Source of the DNA: Neolentinus lepideus HHB14362 ss-1 | Lineage: Eukaryota; Basidiomycota; Agaricomycetes; Gloeophyllales; Gloeophyllaceae | Direction of reading: 5' to 3' | Assembly: GCA_001632425.1 (NCBI GenBank) | Contig: KV425559.1 | Coordinates: forward strand, 131,281-195,280 | Length of the DNA: 64,000 bases | Shown here: positions 35,801 to 47,594 of the stretch, piece after piece | Layout of the letters: the number at the start of each line of letters is the position of its first letter | How positions within the stretch are numbered: position 1 is the stretch's first letter | Made by a program: the position numbers and the translations under genes | The notes under the pieces: model-generated | Database searches by the model: none | What the model saw: the letters and a program-made list of their open reading frames with translations, nothing else | Told to the model about the DNA's origin: nothing

Positions 35801-36068
35801 CGAGTGCGCTATCTGCTATTCGTGAGTCGCTTGCTTGATACCTTGGATCATTGATGTTGAGGTGAGAATGCAGGATTATCAGTCCAATGGACTATAGTCT
35901 TCCGAAGAAACCATGTAAGACATGCAAGAACCGATTCCATTCGACATGCTTATACAAGGTAAGGAGTATCTGTTGTGTAGGTTGTGAGGTGGTATCTGAG
36001 CATGCATCTAGTGGTTCAACACGAGTCACTCGTCGACGTGTCCCCTGTGTCGGTCCGAGATCTTTTGA
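29801..36068 (+). CDS. LTN1: E3 ubiquitin-protein ligase listerin
   Basis: Listerin is the RING ligase of the ribosome quality-control complex; it ubiquitinates nascent chains stuck on 60S subunits. ATG 29801 begins [20 protein letters not shown], a basic N-terminus, followed by [20 protein letters not shown] and [19 protein letters not shown], the conserved listerin N-terminal region. A very long helical-repeat (HEAT/ARM) middle spans many exons, including a Lys/Glu/Asp-rich insertion near 30640-30730. The C-terminal exons give [15 protein letters not shown], then the [31 protein letters not shown] and [18 protein letters not shown], with TGA at 36066-36068. All zinc ligands are visible after two introns are removed. 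Total length, well over 1500 residues, fits the family. Several introns are stop-free for part of their length, so exact exon ends in the middle are approximate. Confidence 0.92.
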
Positions 36069-36190
36069 GCGCTATGGTACGAGACTGTCACCCCGTGTCA
36101 GCTTGCGGTGTCCGATTAATTGAAAGTGCACAACTTACGAGTAGGGAGAATAAATAAAATAATTATATGATGCACAGCGTGGATGATGTC

Positions 36191-37240
36191 CTAGAAATAC
36201 AATGTGGCCATGACCCCAACCCTCCCGTCTCTCCAGTCTTCAATAATGCGAGCACCGTATTCGTCTAAAGCTGCTCGTTCTCTGGCTTGGTACAGGTCGT
36301 CGCGGCTCGCTTGCCCTCCTCAGTCGCTCTATAACGGGCTTCGCCAAGAATGCGATCCCGTTCTCCTCCTCGTACAGAATATGCTCGGCCACAATGGACT
36401 CGATTATGTGAACGTCGGCAGGGTGAAGTGACGCGCTATGTGAATAGCGGAATATCGAAATGAATTCGTGTCGGAACACGTTAACATCCACCACTGCGAG
36501 TGCAGAAGCTGCCGCTCCTGGCAGATGCTGCGAGACTTGGCAACCACGCGTCAGTTCCGCAGCATACGCTTCGGAATCAATGCTTACTTTGTACGAGACG
36601 CACTTCTCCCCTAATTCGCGCCAAAGCGAACTGGCATAAGTTCGATTTGGAAGGGCTGATATCGACAAGCGAGATATGCTCGACGGTGCCCTTGTCTGCA
36701 GTGTACACAGGAATTGCTACAGTAGCCATGAAGATATAGTCAAGACGACGAGTTTGAGATTGAGGGCGGACAGGTCAAATGAGCATAAAAACACAGGCGC
36801 AGGGCTCCGAGTTTTATACGATGGTCGGACATGCCTTGGCCATGCGGGTCTTAGGCAGGTGTTCTGGACTAATTATGATCAAAGAAGCAGCCACTGTGGA
36901 GTCCGCGTTAGGTCTCCGAGTGCTTTTCGGCACGAAGAAGTTGGTCCCAGTCATCTGTTTCGGGCGCGAAGACCACGGGAGTGCACGGGTCGGGTCGAGG
37001 GCCAAAGCATAATTCGTTCCAGACCTCCAGTGTTTCTGTTCTGGCTCGCAACAGAGCCGAAGCGTCGTCGAGGCTTGCATGTTGCTGCACGTACACTACC
37101 AAATTCTGAAACGCGCAGGTTGAGGCAATGGCGTCGGGCACAGCTTTCAATGTTGACTAGGACGGAAGTTTCAAGCGCGCGTATGGGAGATAGCCTTTTC
37201 TTAGATCCGTCTCAAGGAGCACTTTGATCGTGCCATCTTT
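36191..37240 (-). pseudogene. Unrecognised gene, apparently frame-disrupted
   Basis: Several minus-strand segments look coding but do not join. In order they are GTIKVLLETDLRKGYLPYAR (about 37230-37170), LVVYVQQHASLDDASALLRA (about 37110-37040) with ETDDWDQLLRAEK, VAIPVYTADKGTVEHISLVD (about 36720-36660) with LCQFALARIRGEVRLVQ, then DRILGEARYRATEEGKRAA (about 36360-36310) and LYQARERAALDEYGARIIED ending GVMATLYF and TAG at 36191-36193. The last two are continuous in sense but one base out of frame with no room for an intron, so this is either a pseudogene or an assembly/sequencing error. Products were not recognised. It lies tail-to-tail with LTN1, only about 120 bases apart. Confidence 0.45.
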
Positions 37241-39173
37241 GACGGGACTGTGCTGTCACTTGGTGCGCAGCAGACCATCGGGGTCTCTCACAAGAGCATT
37301 CTCCGCCGAATACAAAGAACTAAAGAAGACGTCGCAAAAGAATATGAAAAATTGGGGTGAGAGACAATATCATGGTTCCATCTCTTGTCTGTTCCACACT
37401 CTAGCTCTGAGCACGGACACTTGTGCGATCATTTAGAGTTACATTAGACATATTCCGATCTTCTCGAAACCTACCACAAATGCTGCCCAATCCTAAGTAC
37501 CCGACAAGTCCCGAAATACTCGGGTTCTGGGCATTCTGAGAAACACTTCCGCCGACGATACAATAGCGGACTACGACTGACCCTGCCAAGGTAGCCCCCA
37601 CCTATTCAAGCGCGCAAAACTGACACGAAGCGAACAGTGCAGTGGTACAGTCTCATAGCGCCACCAAGAGGGGGATTCATAGTATGTTGATAAGTGATGA
37701 AGAATGGTCAGCGGACGCCGCCACCAATCGAGAGTTCACTTCTATAAGCTGCGATAGGCAAGCAATCCCCCGCCATTGACCACAAGCGCTCAGCTGAGTG
37801 TGATGGCCATGCAGTCATGAGAACAGTTCACAGGATTACAAGCATGAAAGCCGACAAATCCGAAAGGCGAACAGCCGCACTTTACACACCAAACAGAGGC
37901 ACAAGTCCATATAGATATCTGGTTGCGGGACTTGGACAGGAGCCCCGAGAAAGACGTATTGTACCCGCGCAAAGGTCTTGACGGATACAGCATTGCCGGA
38001 ACTTCTGTAATGCAACGAGGACCGAGAGAACCGGAAAGCACCAGGTTTTCCAGCAGTAGAAAATCTGACCGTAAGGTATAAGAAGTATGACGGCTCTAGA
38101 CTGCCCTGACTCGCCAAATTGTTACGTATGTATTTCCACTGAACCGCTTAGGATCGTTGAGAAACAGTCCGACCAGATAGAGTGCAGATCCGCGGGACCG
38201 GACGCCACAAGGCAGTTACGCTACTGGGTCAGGAGATGCGCTAGATCATTCTTAACGCACTTAGGCGCAACCGGGCATGCACCCTCCAGTTCTTGTCTCG
38301 ATGTAGTCTGCCAGGATCGCAGGGGAAGGGTACATTGACACCATGGAAGTAGTTGACGATGAACATCTGCCTGCCAGTATCGCAGGGGAAGATACGTTGA
38401 CACTTTGAAAGTAGTTGACGAGATCAACGTCCGAGCATCGGGCAGTGCAGCTAGGCAACCGTGCACTCAAATTATGGCTCAGTATGGGTTTACCCAGGAA
38501 TCAACGCAGTCCAGAGTGTACCCAGCAGGCGATCCAAGGCGAAAGCGAAAGGTTGAAAACCATTTTGCCGAAGTCGCCGTGATTCGTGAAGACTCGAAGT
38601 GACCGGCTGAATGCAAGAATGAAGCGGCAGGCGCAAACTAGCGATAGAGACTGAGTATATATATCACCGAAACCTCTAGACTTCGTGCACTTGGCACTGA
38701 GCGTCTGGATGTGCGTAGCCGGCGCCCAGACTGGCCTCAGGCTCGATTCAACGACCATCCCCACTGTGGCACGAGAGTTCGCCGACAAAGTTTAACTTAA
38801 GCGTCGTCGAGCTGTTTGTCTCTAGAAGGACGAGTGTCGCCTATAGTTACAAAGCGGACCATCAGAGACTGGAAGGAGGATCCAGAGCGTGACGACGACG
38901 GTTTCTCACGCCACCGTCATCATACTGAACACAATTTTACGGTACAGTCATGGTGCTGCGAATGTTACAAAGACCATTTATTTAACGAGATGAAGAACAA
39001 CATGTAATATAGATATACAGCATGCACGCTCTAACATAGGTCATACCCTAGAGACAATAAACAGGATTCAAAATAAAAAAGATACAGTGCTAATCAAGAG
39101 TCCCACATCGAACACCACTCGTACATATATACAATATAAAAATAGTCGTACCGTCGTGACGCCATTGCATTGT
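37241..39173. other. Gene-poor stretch
   Basis: No coding family is recognised over 1.9 kb; short open frames on both strands lack motifs and splice support. A two-unit imperfect tandem repeat lies at 38308-38426 and is listed separately. The last few hundred bases are AT-rich and may include the 3' end of transporter B. Confidence 0.55.
38308..38426. repeat. Imperfect tandem repeat, two units of ~63 bp
   Basis: CTGCCAGGATCGCAGGGGAA at 38308 recurs as CTGCCAGTATCGCAGGGGAA at 38371. Both are followed by a TTGACAC block and then AGTAGTTGACGA. Period 63 bases. There is no evidence that it is coding. Confidence 0.75.
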
Positions 39174-41172
39174 TTATACGGATCGTTGCTTTTCTGATGC
39201 AGAATCGAAGTCACTAACAACTTCTGTGGCCGATGATTCGCTACGAGTGGAAATAACGGTCAGAAGGGAAAGTGAGAGTCACCGCCGAAGGACTCACTGC
39301 GAGTCATTGTCGTCACCCCCCTCGTGATCATGAATACGTGAATAGAGCATCGGCAAGGCGATAATAAGTCCCGCTATTAGCAGAACCCATGTCGACAAAA
39401 AAATGTTCATATATCTGTCAGTATCATACCGCTATCAACACAGGAATAGCTGTTAGAGTGCAGAAATAGACTCACGGAAGGCCTACAGCATCAACTCGGA
39501 AAACGCCCGCTGCCCCCGCCGATTGAATGGAATGATCTGTCAGTGGCTGTAGTTAGCCGCCCGGATCTAACGCCAAACATCAAGGATAGAGCCAGCGGAG
39601 CGCGCTTACAGAATCCAGAGTAGTGGGATAGCTTCGCGGGATCGTTGGTGATAGCGCCCAAGATCCAGTAGACGGTCGTCTGGTACATCGCACCAAGTGC
39701 CCCGCAAAGCATGTAGAGCAGTGCCCTGCCCACATACCCCTGGTCGTATATGTCCATCTTGACAGAATTGGTGGGCACAGACTCCCGCGTGTATTGCCTG
39801 CCAAGGTCATATCGGTCATGAACTTTCCTCGGCGGAACATTTGGCTCTCACCGTTGATAGATAAACGCCCATGCATGAACAATGAACGTGACAGATATAA
39901 CCAAGATCCAGCCCGAGAATGCACGGAATCGTCGAGAACGGTGAGGCATATCCAACACGAATCCAATGATAGTCGAACCCATGATTGTGGAGATCCAATA
40001 CAGAAGGTTATTCAGCGAACGTGCCCTAACGTTGAACAACGCCGCATTATAATCATTAAACTCTGTTGAACACCATGAGCCAAGCGCATGGAGGATAGTG
40101 GAATAGTCCGTACGCCAGGTGAAGTACCAGTTGCTAGCAAAAAACATGGGGAAAAGGAGAACAATCATAGGATCTGTCAGAAGAGTAGTGACCAACCCGC
40201 GTAACTCAGACGTCCACGACGGGCAACGCGGCGTTGTGACTTTGGTGCCATCGGAGCGAACCATGCGGGAAGGATCCGCCATAAAGATTGGGATGGCCAT
40301 GCCAATCACATTTAGGGATATGAGGCCGATCTATAGGGGTGTGAAATCCGAACGGTACGACGGATAGTGAAATGGAAACTCACATAGGTCTCATTGCTGA
40401 CTATTGCAGTGACATCAAAAGTCAAGCAGTGAAATGGTGATACCGCAATAGGTCTTACCTGAGTTCGTCTATAATTACGATAGCGCCGTCAGAGATCTTG
40501 ACAAAATAAGCAAGTGTACCTGTGGGCCTACCTTGAGATGAATGTTCTGGCCAAGTGACACAGCGGCGCCGACTACTCCGCCGAGGTTATAGATCGCCCA
40601 GAATATGCTGATAAACCGACCACGCTGCATGTCCGTTGGGTAGGCCATCATAAGGGTGCTCTGCGCCGTCCACAGAAGTGCAGCGCAAAGACCCTCTATC
40701 GCACCAGCAGTGATGACAAACGAGCCAGCGTTTGGGTGTATATTGATCACACTAACAAACAAGTGCAGATCAGATTACATTGGCAGAGAAGTCTATGGCC
40801 ATAGACACACAGGTATGAGACAAGGCCCAAGACATATCCAGTGGTGCCTATGAAGAGCGTGAGCCTGGGACCCAGCATGTTCATTATCGAACTGGGGTAA
40901 GTTAGTACATGTCTATGCATACTCATTCATGCCTAGACTCACCCTGCAAAGAAAGATAGGAGTGCAAGAGCGGCATATAGGGCGCTATTTGCATTCGCAC
41001 TTGTAGTAGGGTCAATCTGGCCGGCGCCACCAAGACCAGTCATAGCGTTGTACAAGCCGGCACATGTGAAGCATACAAGTCCGAGTAGTGATACTTGGGT
41101 GTAGGGGTTATGGTAGAATGCCTTGAAACCTTGGCTTGGAAGGGCGATCTTCTCCAAGGACGGGCTCGTCAT
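39174..41172 (-). CDS. UNC93-like major facilitator transporter B
   Basis: This is a paralog of transporters A and C in this window. ATG 41172 opens MTSPSLEKIALPSQGFKAFY, then HNPYTQVSLLGLVCFTCAGL and YNAMTGLGGAGQIDPTTS. Further exons read GSFVITAGAIEGLCAALLWT, YPTDMQRGRFISIFWAIYNL, ADPSRMVRSDGTKVTTP, FNDYNAALFNVRARSLNNLL and MDIYDQGYVGRALLYMLCGA. The intron 40063-40113 sits at the same place as the in-frame intron of A; it is 51 nt and stop-free. The segment before the tail, STWVLLIAGLIIALPMLYSR, is the last helix. If a GTGAGT donor at 39297 is used, a final exon adds SSATEVVSDFDSASEKQRSV and a stop at 39174; otherwise translation would stop at 39294. The tail exon is supported by similar tails in A and C. 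Substrate unknown. Confidence 0.85.
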
Positions 41173-42110
41173 GCTGGGGAGGCTTAGGGAGAAGTGCGGG
41201 GTTCACATCTTCCTTTTATTCTTCAGAGTGCCCGAAGAGAAGTGCGGTAGCAGTGCCAAACAAGACAATTCGCGGATAATGACACCCCGGACTGCTTGTC
41301 AACATAAGCGCCCAGGCGATAGCCTTTGTGAGCCGAGACCTGCCTGATTTAGATGTATAAACATCGTCGAAATATCGGAGAGGATGATAGTGCCGACATA
41401 TCTACATTTTCGAGAAGAACGAAGCGGTGACTCGAACCGCGACCCTTGAGTCATCGCCACAGCAGTTGCAATGCATCCAAGTCAAATACAATGCTAATCT
41501 TCCCGTGTCTCAGGTTTAGCAGGTTGAGAGTTGCAAGCTAGTGTTTACTTACCATCAGAAATCAGGTCAGAGGGCACACTTCAGCCTAGCTATTAGGGGA
41601 TGCATATTGCAAGCACGACTAGACATGAAGCGTTGCATCGCATCCAAGTGTGAATGTGCAGCTACGCGTTAAGAACCTGAAGAGTACATCGCTAACTAGC
41701 GTAAAACAGGAAAATGCCGTAAACATCGAGCTGGTGGAAAGCTCACCATTTCGGGAGGTGCCACCGACTTGAAGCTTAGGTTGAGCGCTTGAAGGCGCTT
41801 GAGCGGGGACCCAGGTTGTACAGTTATTTGTGACTCGACATTCCTGTGCAGCTTCAACCGTCCAACCTCGCAATATCCTCTCAGGAATTTGAGAGTATGA
41901 AGCGAATACCCTGCGTGATATCATGAGAGACTAAACACCGACCCCGCAAGCAATTAGCAGATCGAAGGCTCAGCGAAAGGAGGCAGAGGCGACAAGTCCA
42001 TCAATATTCTGGTTCCCCGCGTCGGCAAAATCCGCTCAGGCAGATGGCGTCATGGCGATGTGGCGATGTCTTCCAGAGTGTATGTCTCGGATTACTCCGT
42101 CGACCAGCTG
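41173..42110. other. Intergenic region, no gene recognised
   Basis: This is the promoter side of transporter B followed by non-coding sequence up to the terminal-inverted-repeat element. A stem of the form GCGGT...ACCGC around 41426-41442 resembles a tRNA T-arm but has no matching acceptor stem. Confidence 0.55.
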
Positions 42111-42115
42111 CTCAG

Positions 42116-42136
42116 CCCCAGTGAAAATCGCGTCTA
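42116..42136 (+). repeat. Left terminal inverted repeat
   Basis: 21 bases starting CCCCAGTGAAAATCG and ending CGTCTA; perfect inverted match to 43516-43536. Confidence 0.85.
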
Positions 42137-42719
42137 TAACAGTTGATAGTAACAGATAGTAGCCGATAACCTGAGCGTGAACACACCGTTAACGACATTA
42201 AAATATAATCTGGTAATACAATAGAATTTTTTCCTTATCTGACGATACACATCGTTAATGATATATTCACTGCATGTAATATGGTCGTAATAGATCATAA
42301 TCACATAGAAAATATCCGGTGCCATGTCCTCTGATCTTTTCTTGATCTATTCAGTTCGATAATACTTGATACACATCGATTCATCAGAAGGTATGGTACA
42401 AAACAATCTATAGTAAAATGTACAGCTTGTCCCCCTTCCCCTCACCGCCTCCACCCCATCCCATTCCACCTCGTATCCACATTCGGGCTTGAGTGAGTCA
42501 CAACAGCCTAGGCTGATGTTGCAGTGCTCACTGCATTTTTCTGTACCATTCACGAGTCAGTGCAGTATTCAGAGTGCAGCATAGCCTCAGAACTTACAAT
42601 TTTCTTAGCACGAGTTGTAAGCTTCTGTTGTAGTGCGACATTAGCGGTAGCTTACAAAAATAAATGTGGACACTCACATTATATTCTTTACTATTCTTAC
42701 TCAGAATGCCCTAACAGCA

Positions 42720-43190
42720 GATGAAGTAGCATTGGGAACAGCAGCAGCACAAGCATCAGGAACAGTGAGGGCAGCATCGGGAAAAGCAGAAGTCAAAGAA
42801 GTGTTGGAAGGAGCAGCAGCAGCAGCGTCAGGAACAGCATTGGGAGCAGTGTCAGGAGCAGCATCGGTCAAGGAAGTGCCGGAAGTCTCTAAGCCCTCGT
42901 CAGTCTTGTCATCACCAACAGACCTCTTACACGGTGTTACGATGTTGTCATCATTGCCACTACTCCTCCTCATGGTCATCACCATCGTCGTCTGAAACTG
43001 TTTATCTTCCTCGTGATACTGGCACATGCATCAGGAGTAGCACCGGTTGAACAAACATCAGGAGCAGCAGTGGTGGAACTAGCAGCGCCGGTCGAAGGTG
43101 CGGCGGCAGGAGTAGCCTCGAGGCAGCATCAGGGGCAGTAGCGCTGGAAATCGAAGTAGCGTCGAGAGTCGAAGATGTGTCAGGAGTGGT
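42720..43190. repeat. Degenerate GCA/GGA-rich low-complexity repeat
   Basis: A loosely repeated pattern around GGAGCAGCA and GCATCAGGA fills the middle of the inverted-repeat element. The three-base periodicity leaves open frames on both strands at once (Ala/Ser/Gly-rich on plus, Ala/Pro/Asp-rich on minus), so neither is taken as a gene. Confidence 0.65.
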
Positions 43191-43515
43191 CGTGGTGCGA
43201 GGAAGACAAGAGACCAAGCATGTTGCAAGAATAAGACAGCATAGTGGACGAAAGCAAGAGCCTTGCGCACTACGTGGCACTGTTTTGCATAGATGAAAGT
43301 TGCTTCGGACTTAAAGCAAAATCGCAACTCTGGCAATGCCACCAGCAAAAGTAGCCGCCCAGAAACTACTTTTCAGGTCGGAATCTGACTTGCCGCTATC
43401 AGCTTTCTGATAATCTGACTTTTTTCCGGACTCAGGCAGCAACAATAGACTTTACAAGATTTTATAAGGTTTGTTAACATTTATAAAGACCTGACTATAC
43501 TACTATCGCAGTAAT

Positions 43516-43536
43516 TAGACGCGATTTTCACTGGGG
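43516..43536 (-). repeat. Right terminal inverted repeat
   Basis: 21 bases starting TAGACGCGATTTTCAC and ending TGGGG; perfect inverted match to 42116-42136. Confidence 0.85.
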
Positions 43537-43541
43537 CTCAG

Positions 43542-44237
43542 CGCTCAGAACTTGTGACCGTGAAATCTTATTGGGTTGTCATGGCCAAGGATTCTTCCTC
43601 TCGGTGGTCGCCAAGATCCGGTCAATTGTAAGGGAATATACAGTTCCACAGAGAGGAGGAGTCTTCGCGGTAGGCCAGATTCCAGATAGAGTTTGATCTT
43701 ACTTCACCATCAGCAGTGCTTAGACTAGACGCGCGCTCTCAGGCTATCATTGGAGCTCACAAATGGCTCTCTACGACTACCAGCAAAGACGAAATATTAT
43801 GCGAGCTAGGTGCCTACATTAGACATGTTTCGGAAACAGGTCCGATGGTCGACTTCGAATGGTTTTTCGATTTCTACTTGAGTGATGAGCGCTCCCTAGC
43901 TCAGTCTCACTTATACGGCGGACGGATATACTATTCGCACACCTACATCCATTAGATGATGCGGATACCGTACCACAAATAATCATCTAAATTTCAAGTT
44001 TCCCGTTCAGGTCCGTACACTGGCATGACTTAGAAGTATGATCGCCGCCACTAACCGCTACCCCGTGGTTCAAGGAGCGCTCGAACACGATCGAGATATG
44101 AATGGATAGTTGTCAGCCGATATTCGAGCACCCCATTCATATCGCTAATCAGTTGTGACTGTTGATTATGAGAGCAGAGGTCATGCATGTCTATACAACG
44201 ATAGTACAATCTATGAGTGATCAGAGCAGGCCATATA
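43542..44237. other. Intergenic region, no gene recognised
   Basis: A 79-codon open frame at 43716-43955 has no motif or splice support. Nothing else is seen before the 3' end of the symporter gene. Confidence 0.5.
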
Positions 44238-46570
44238 TCAAAGGAAGTGCCTGAAGCTGGGGTTCTTGGGTCCTTCCGCAAGAACAGCGGTCGAGACATT
44301 TCTGGATGTCTACAGAAGGAAGCATGTGAGTGGGTATGCTCCCTGTTTTGCATTGTTCACTAACCCAGTTGACACCTTGTTGCTTATTTCTCTTCCGGTT
44401 ATCTAGCGTCATGTACGTCCTCATACTCAGGACAATAGTTATTCCAAGTACTTGCAGACAGGAGGAGATAATGAGCGCCTTTGTGTACTTAGGCGCCCAG
44501 GAATCCAGAAAAATGTTGGACGATATCAAGGACCCGGCGTTAGCGGAGAAGGTGAGGAATCCGCTGGGCACGGTGATCAATTGAGGGCGGAAGGTAATTC
44601 TGAACGGCGAAAGACACTAACGTCCGGAAGGCACGACCGTTCTCCGATGGGTCATTGTTGTTATGCCTTGATATGGCTATTGTTTAGATATCGCCTGAGA
44701 AGTCCAGTCGGCATACGTACCAAGAGTGGAACAGACTGGTGGGCACAAAGGCGCCGCACTGTTTTGGATTGCCCAGATGAGTTTAGCGCATCGCGCCGAC
44801 GCTCGAGCTAGTGCGACATACCTGAATCAAGAAGCACGCGAAATAACCGGGCCCAACGGCTGATAGAGGCAGCGCCGCAAGAAGGATGCTGCCAATCATC
44901 GTTGTGCATAAAGCCAAGGCCAAGAAAGGTGTTCGCTGCCGGCACTTGTCGGATAGAAAAGCGAGCAAGTATAGATAAAGCGCGGCGGCAACGTTGGGTG
45001 CCACCGTGTACAAGTTTGTCTTCACCTTCGAGAAGCCGAAGCGGCCAATGAGCTGAGGCAAGAATGTCGTCGCAGTTCTACGTAATTCACCGTCAGGCCC
45101 ATTGATACGGACGATGTTATTTAGGAACAACGAACGATTGGGCGGTTCCATAACACTGCAGAGTGGCAAAGGGTCAGTTCGGCTTCTGCAAGGATCTCGA
45201 GATGAATGTGCGTACTAGAGCGAAGATTGCAAAAACGTAAAATTTCCACTCTTTTGCTGGTGCAAAGAATTCCCGCGCGTTGAACGGAGCATCAACTCGT
45301 TTGGATGCATCCTCTGTGGATGGAGTCAGCTAATGGCTTCGCTTCATAGGAAGAGGCTGCATACTTAGCAGTCGCATCTAGTAAGCGGTTTACGGTAAAC
45401 AAATACCTGGAACGGGACGACAGTGATAGAGCACTTACCACGGCCACCTCCTTCTGTTTCGGTGTCAGGAATTTCACGTACTGCGGATAGGACGGCAAGA
45501 TGAACCTGACAAGAATTGACAGTAAAGCCGCACGTAAACAACATCCTTTTGTGTCGATGACTCACATGGCGATGCTGGCAACCAAAATCGTCAACCCTCC
45601 CTCTAGAAGGAACAAGATCCGCCATCCCGACATTGAGCTCTTGACTTGGAATATCCTTGTTAGGGAAGGTTGAGCATGGCAAAGTAGTCAATTAGATGTT
45701 GACACACCCATAGCTAAGCAATCCAGAGAAAGCTCCTGATATCGCAGTGCTGGAATACCAAATCGCGAGGCGCTTTGCAAGTTCACCCCGAGTGTAGTAA
45801 GAAGAGAGATAGATTGGGACGGAGGGTCCGAAGAAGCCCTCGAATGATCCTAAGAAGAATCGCACAGCGACGATTCCACCGTAGTTCTAAGCATTTGGTC
45901 AGCTATTCTCACCCCCTTTACGACGGCTAGCGAGAGATATACTTTAACAGCGGCGTTCTAGGTTTATTGTCAATGGTGGACATACAATAAAATGCCAGTA
46001 GACGTACAATCATGGCCATGGCGCCCCATCCGAGCATGTATATCGGAAGCATGCGCGGTGGACCAAATCTCTTCGTTACATATCCACCGGGGATTGCCAT
46101 AGTGGCGAACATCAAGGACAGTACGGTGAGAACATTGTTATACTGGTTCCCAACAAGGTGAAGGTCTTGCTCCAGAGTATCTGTCTTGGCGTTTCCTGGG
46201 AGAAGTCAGTTGGCATACGGCCAAAACATATTCGAACGAAGAGTTCTTACCTAGATTACCTCTGTCCAAGGCGGAGAACAAGTACATGCAGAAGACCACT
46301 GGCATTATCCGTCGGTCATAACTGATGAACATAAGCATTAGTTATGTCAATAGTCAACTGTCTGACTCACGCTCTGCACACACTCTTGGACAGCTCGGGA
46401 TCGAGCTCGTAGGCGTCAACTTCCTCCGGCGTGTAGTCATACTCCCGCCTATCTTGTTCGACAGCATTGACTACTACCACCGAGCCTTGCTCCGCGTCGG
46501 CAGAGAACTTGCTGTCTTTCCGTTCCATGTCTGGGCTGTGGAAGGAGCGGTCGGGGCTAAGACTCGTCAA
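44238..46570 (-). CDS. MFS anion:cation symporter (allantoate/Dal5-like family)
   Basis: This is a plasma-membrane transporter of the fungal ACS family, whose members import allantoate, pantothenate, nicotinate and similar organic anions. ATG 46570 begins with a long acidic cytosolic N-terminus containing DYTPEEVDAYELDPELSKS. Helix segments include RRIMPVVFCMYLFSALDRGN, NVLTVLSLMFATMAIPGGYV and KRFGPPRMLPIYMLGWGAMA. The middle reads FFLGSFEGFFGPSVPIYLSS. After the central loop come TVAPNVAAALYLYLLAFLSD and GAFVPTSLFHSW, then HNNNDPSENGRAFR across introns, then SLISSNIFLDSWAPKYTKAL and RKRNKQQGVNW, all hallmark sequences of this family. The final exon ends NPSFRHFL with stop at 44238. The 3' exons at first look broken, but splicing restores every expected segment. 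Substrate cannot be assigned. Confidence 0.86.
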
Positions 46571-47594
46571 AGACGGAACGACCTCAGGCTCATAAATGTT
46601 ACGTCGCCCGAGACTTGACCCCTGGCGCGGAAGAGGCCTGAGGTACCGAGTGATAGCAGATAATGTAATTCATATGCTCTTATCTTCTGACTTGTTCTCC
46701 CCTGGGCCTGCACGGCCTATGGATACTAAAATTATCTCAGGCCCTTAGAATCCATTTCTATGCAGGAGTCAGGTTTACCAGCAGTACTTGTTGGATACGA
46801 CTTATCATGTTATCAGAGTAAAATAGCACTTCCTTTATGAAGTGAGAGAATTCTCGTTCCGACGCTCCATGCTTGACTGAAGCCAAACTGAAGCGCAGTC
46901 CATGATGCATGCTGCTCGTGCTTTCCAGGATTAGAATTGTCGGAGTTTCCCAATACAGTAGGTAACTACTCGGACCTCCAGAAACTCTTCCCCTCAGTCA
47001 TCGTCAATGTTTCGTTTATACATGCCAGTCGACCGCAAGATAGGTGAGACGCAAGCTGCCAGATAAATCCACACTCTCCATTGCAGTACGGTTTTTTCTG
47101 TATAAATATGCTCATCATCCGACAGACCGGTCTCTGTAGCTTTACAGTAAAGGAGGAATTGCTCCTCGCTCAGCCTCCCGCTCTCCCACTTCGAGAAGGT
47201 CGCTGATTTGATTATTGTATCTGACTTGGCCTAAAATTGCCATATGTCAATAGGATCGCGTACTCGTCATCGTGTTCCTACGCGGTCACGGTAAGTACTC
47301 TGGGTCCTGTACAGCTGCGTCCCAACGGATGTTTACGGCGATTAAATATTCAATATTCACCGGTGATGGCGATCGATTCTACATGTCATGGCGAATATGG
47401 CACCTTAAACGGATCGGCGTCAGGTACTCTAAACGGATCGGCACTGCATTCCGTCCACACAACATCTGAAATGCCGAAGATATTCGGACTCCCGCAGCCG
47501 TGGGCAGGCTCCTGAAGATAGCGTTGTGATAACACGTACGATAAGAACTTTAGTCGTTTCAAGGTGCTATACTCGTGCTGAGACCGAACTCGAC
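46571..47594. other. Divergent promoter region of symporter and oxidoreductase genes
   Basis: Two oppositely transcribed genes start at the edges of this 1 kb, so it may hold shared regulatory sites. TATAAATA at 47101-47108 is a TATA-like sequence about 490 bases before the oxidoreductase start. No coding family is recognised. Confidence 0.5.

Larger units (their letters stand above)
42116..43536. mobile_element. Terminal-inverted-repeat DNA element (~1.42 kb, non-autonomous)
   Basis: The first 21 bases (42116-42136, beginning CCCCAGTGAAAATCG) are the exact reverse complement of the last 21 (43516-43536). CTCAG occurs directly outside both ends (42111-42115 and 43537-43541), consistent with a 5-bp target duplication. 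Because the repeat can be extended by one more base (G/C), a 3-bp TCA duplication is an alternative reading. Inside the perfect repeats the sequence stays partly symmetrical (GATAGTA motifs on both sides), and both ends are AT-rich. The interior carries a degenerate GCA/GGA-rich repeat and no transposase, so movement would have to depend on an enzyme encoded elsewhere. The superfamily could not be assigned. Confidence 0.78.

Noticed and set aside
41415..41460. Possible tRNA on the minus strand (GCGGTTCGAGTCACCGC stem-loop)
   Set aside because: The T-arm-like stem has no matching acceptor stem or D-arm at the right distance.
42666..43027. Ala-rich proteins on both strands inside the inverted-repeat element
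   Set aside because: Overlapping open frames on opposite strands arise from the three-base repeat periodicity; no homology or start context supports either.
44560..44830. Idea that the symporter gene is a pseudogene at its 3' end
   Set aside because: Splicing at GTACGT/AG and GTTAGT/CCCAG restores HNNNDPSENGRAFR and the following conserved helix.
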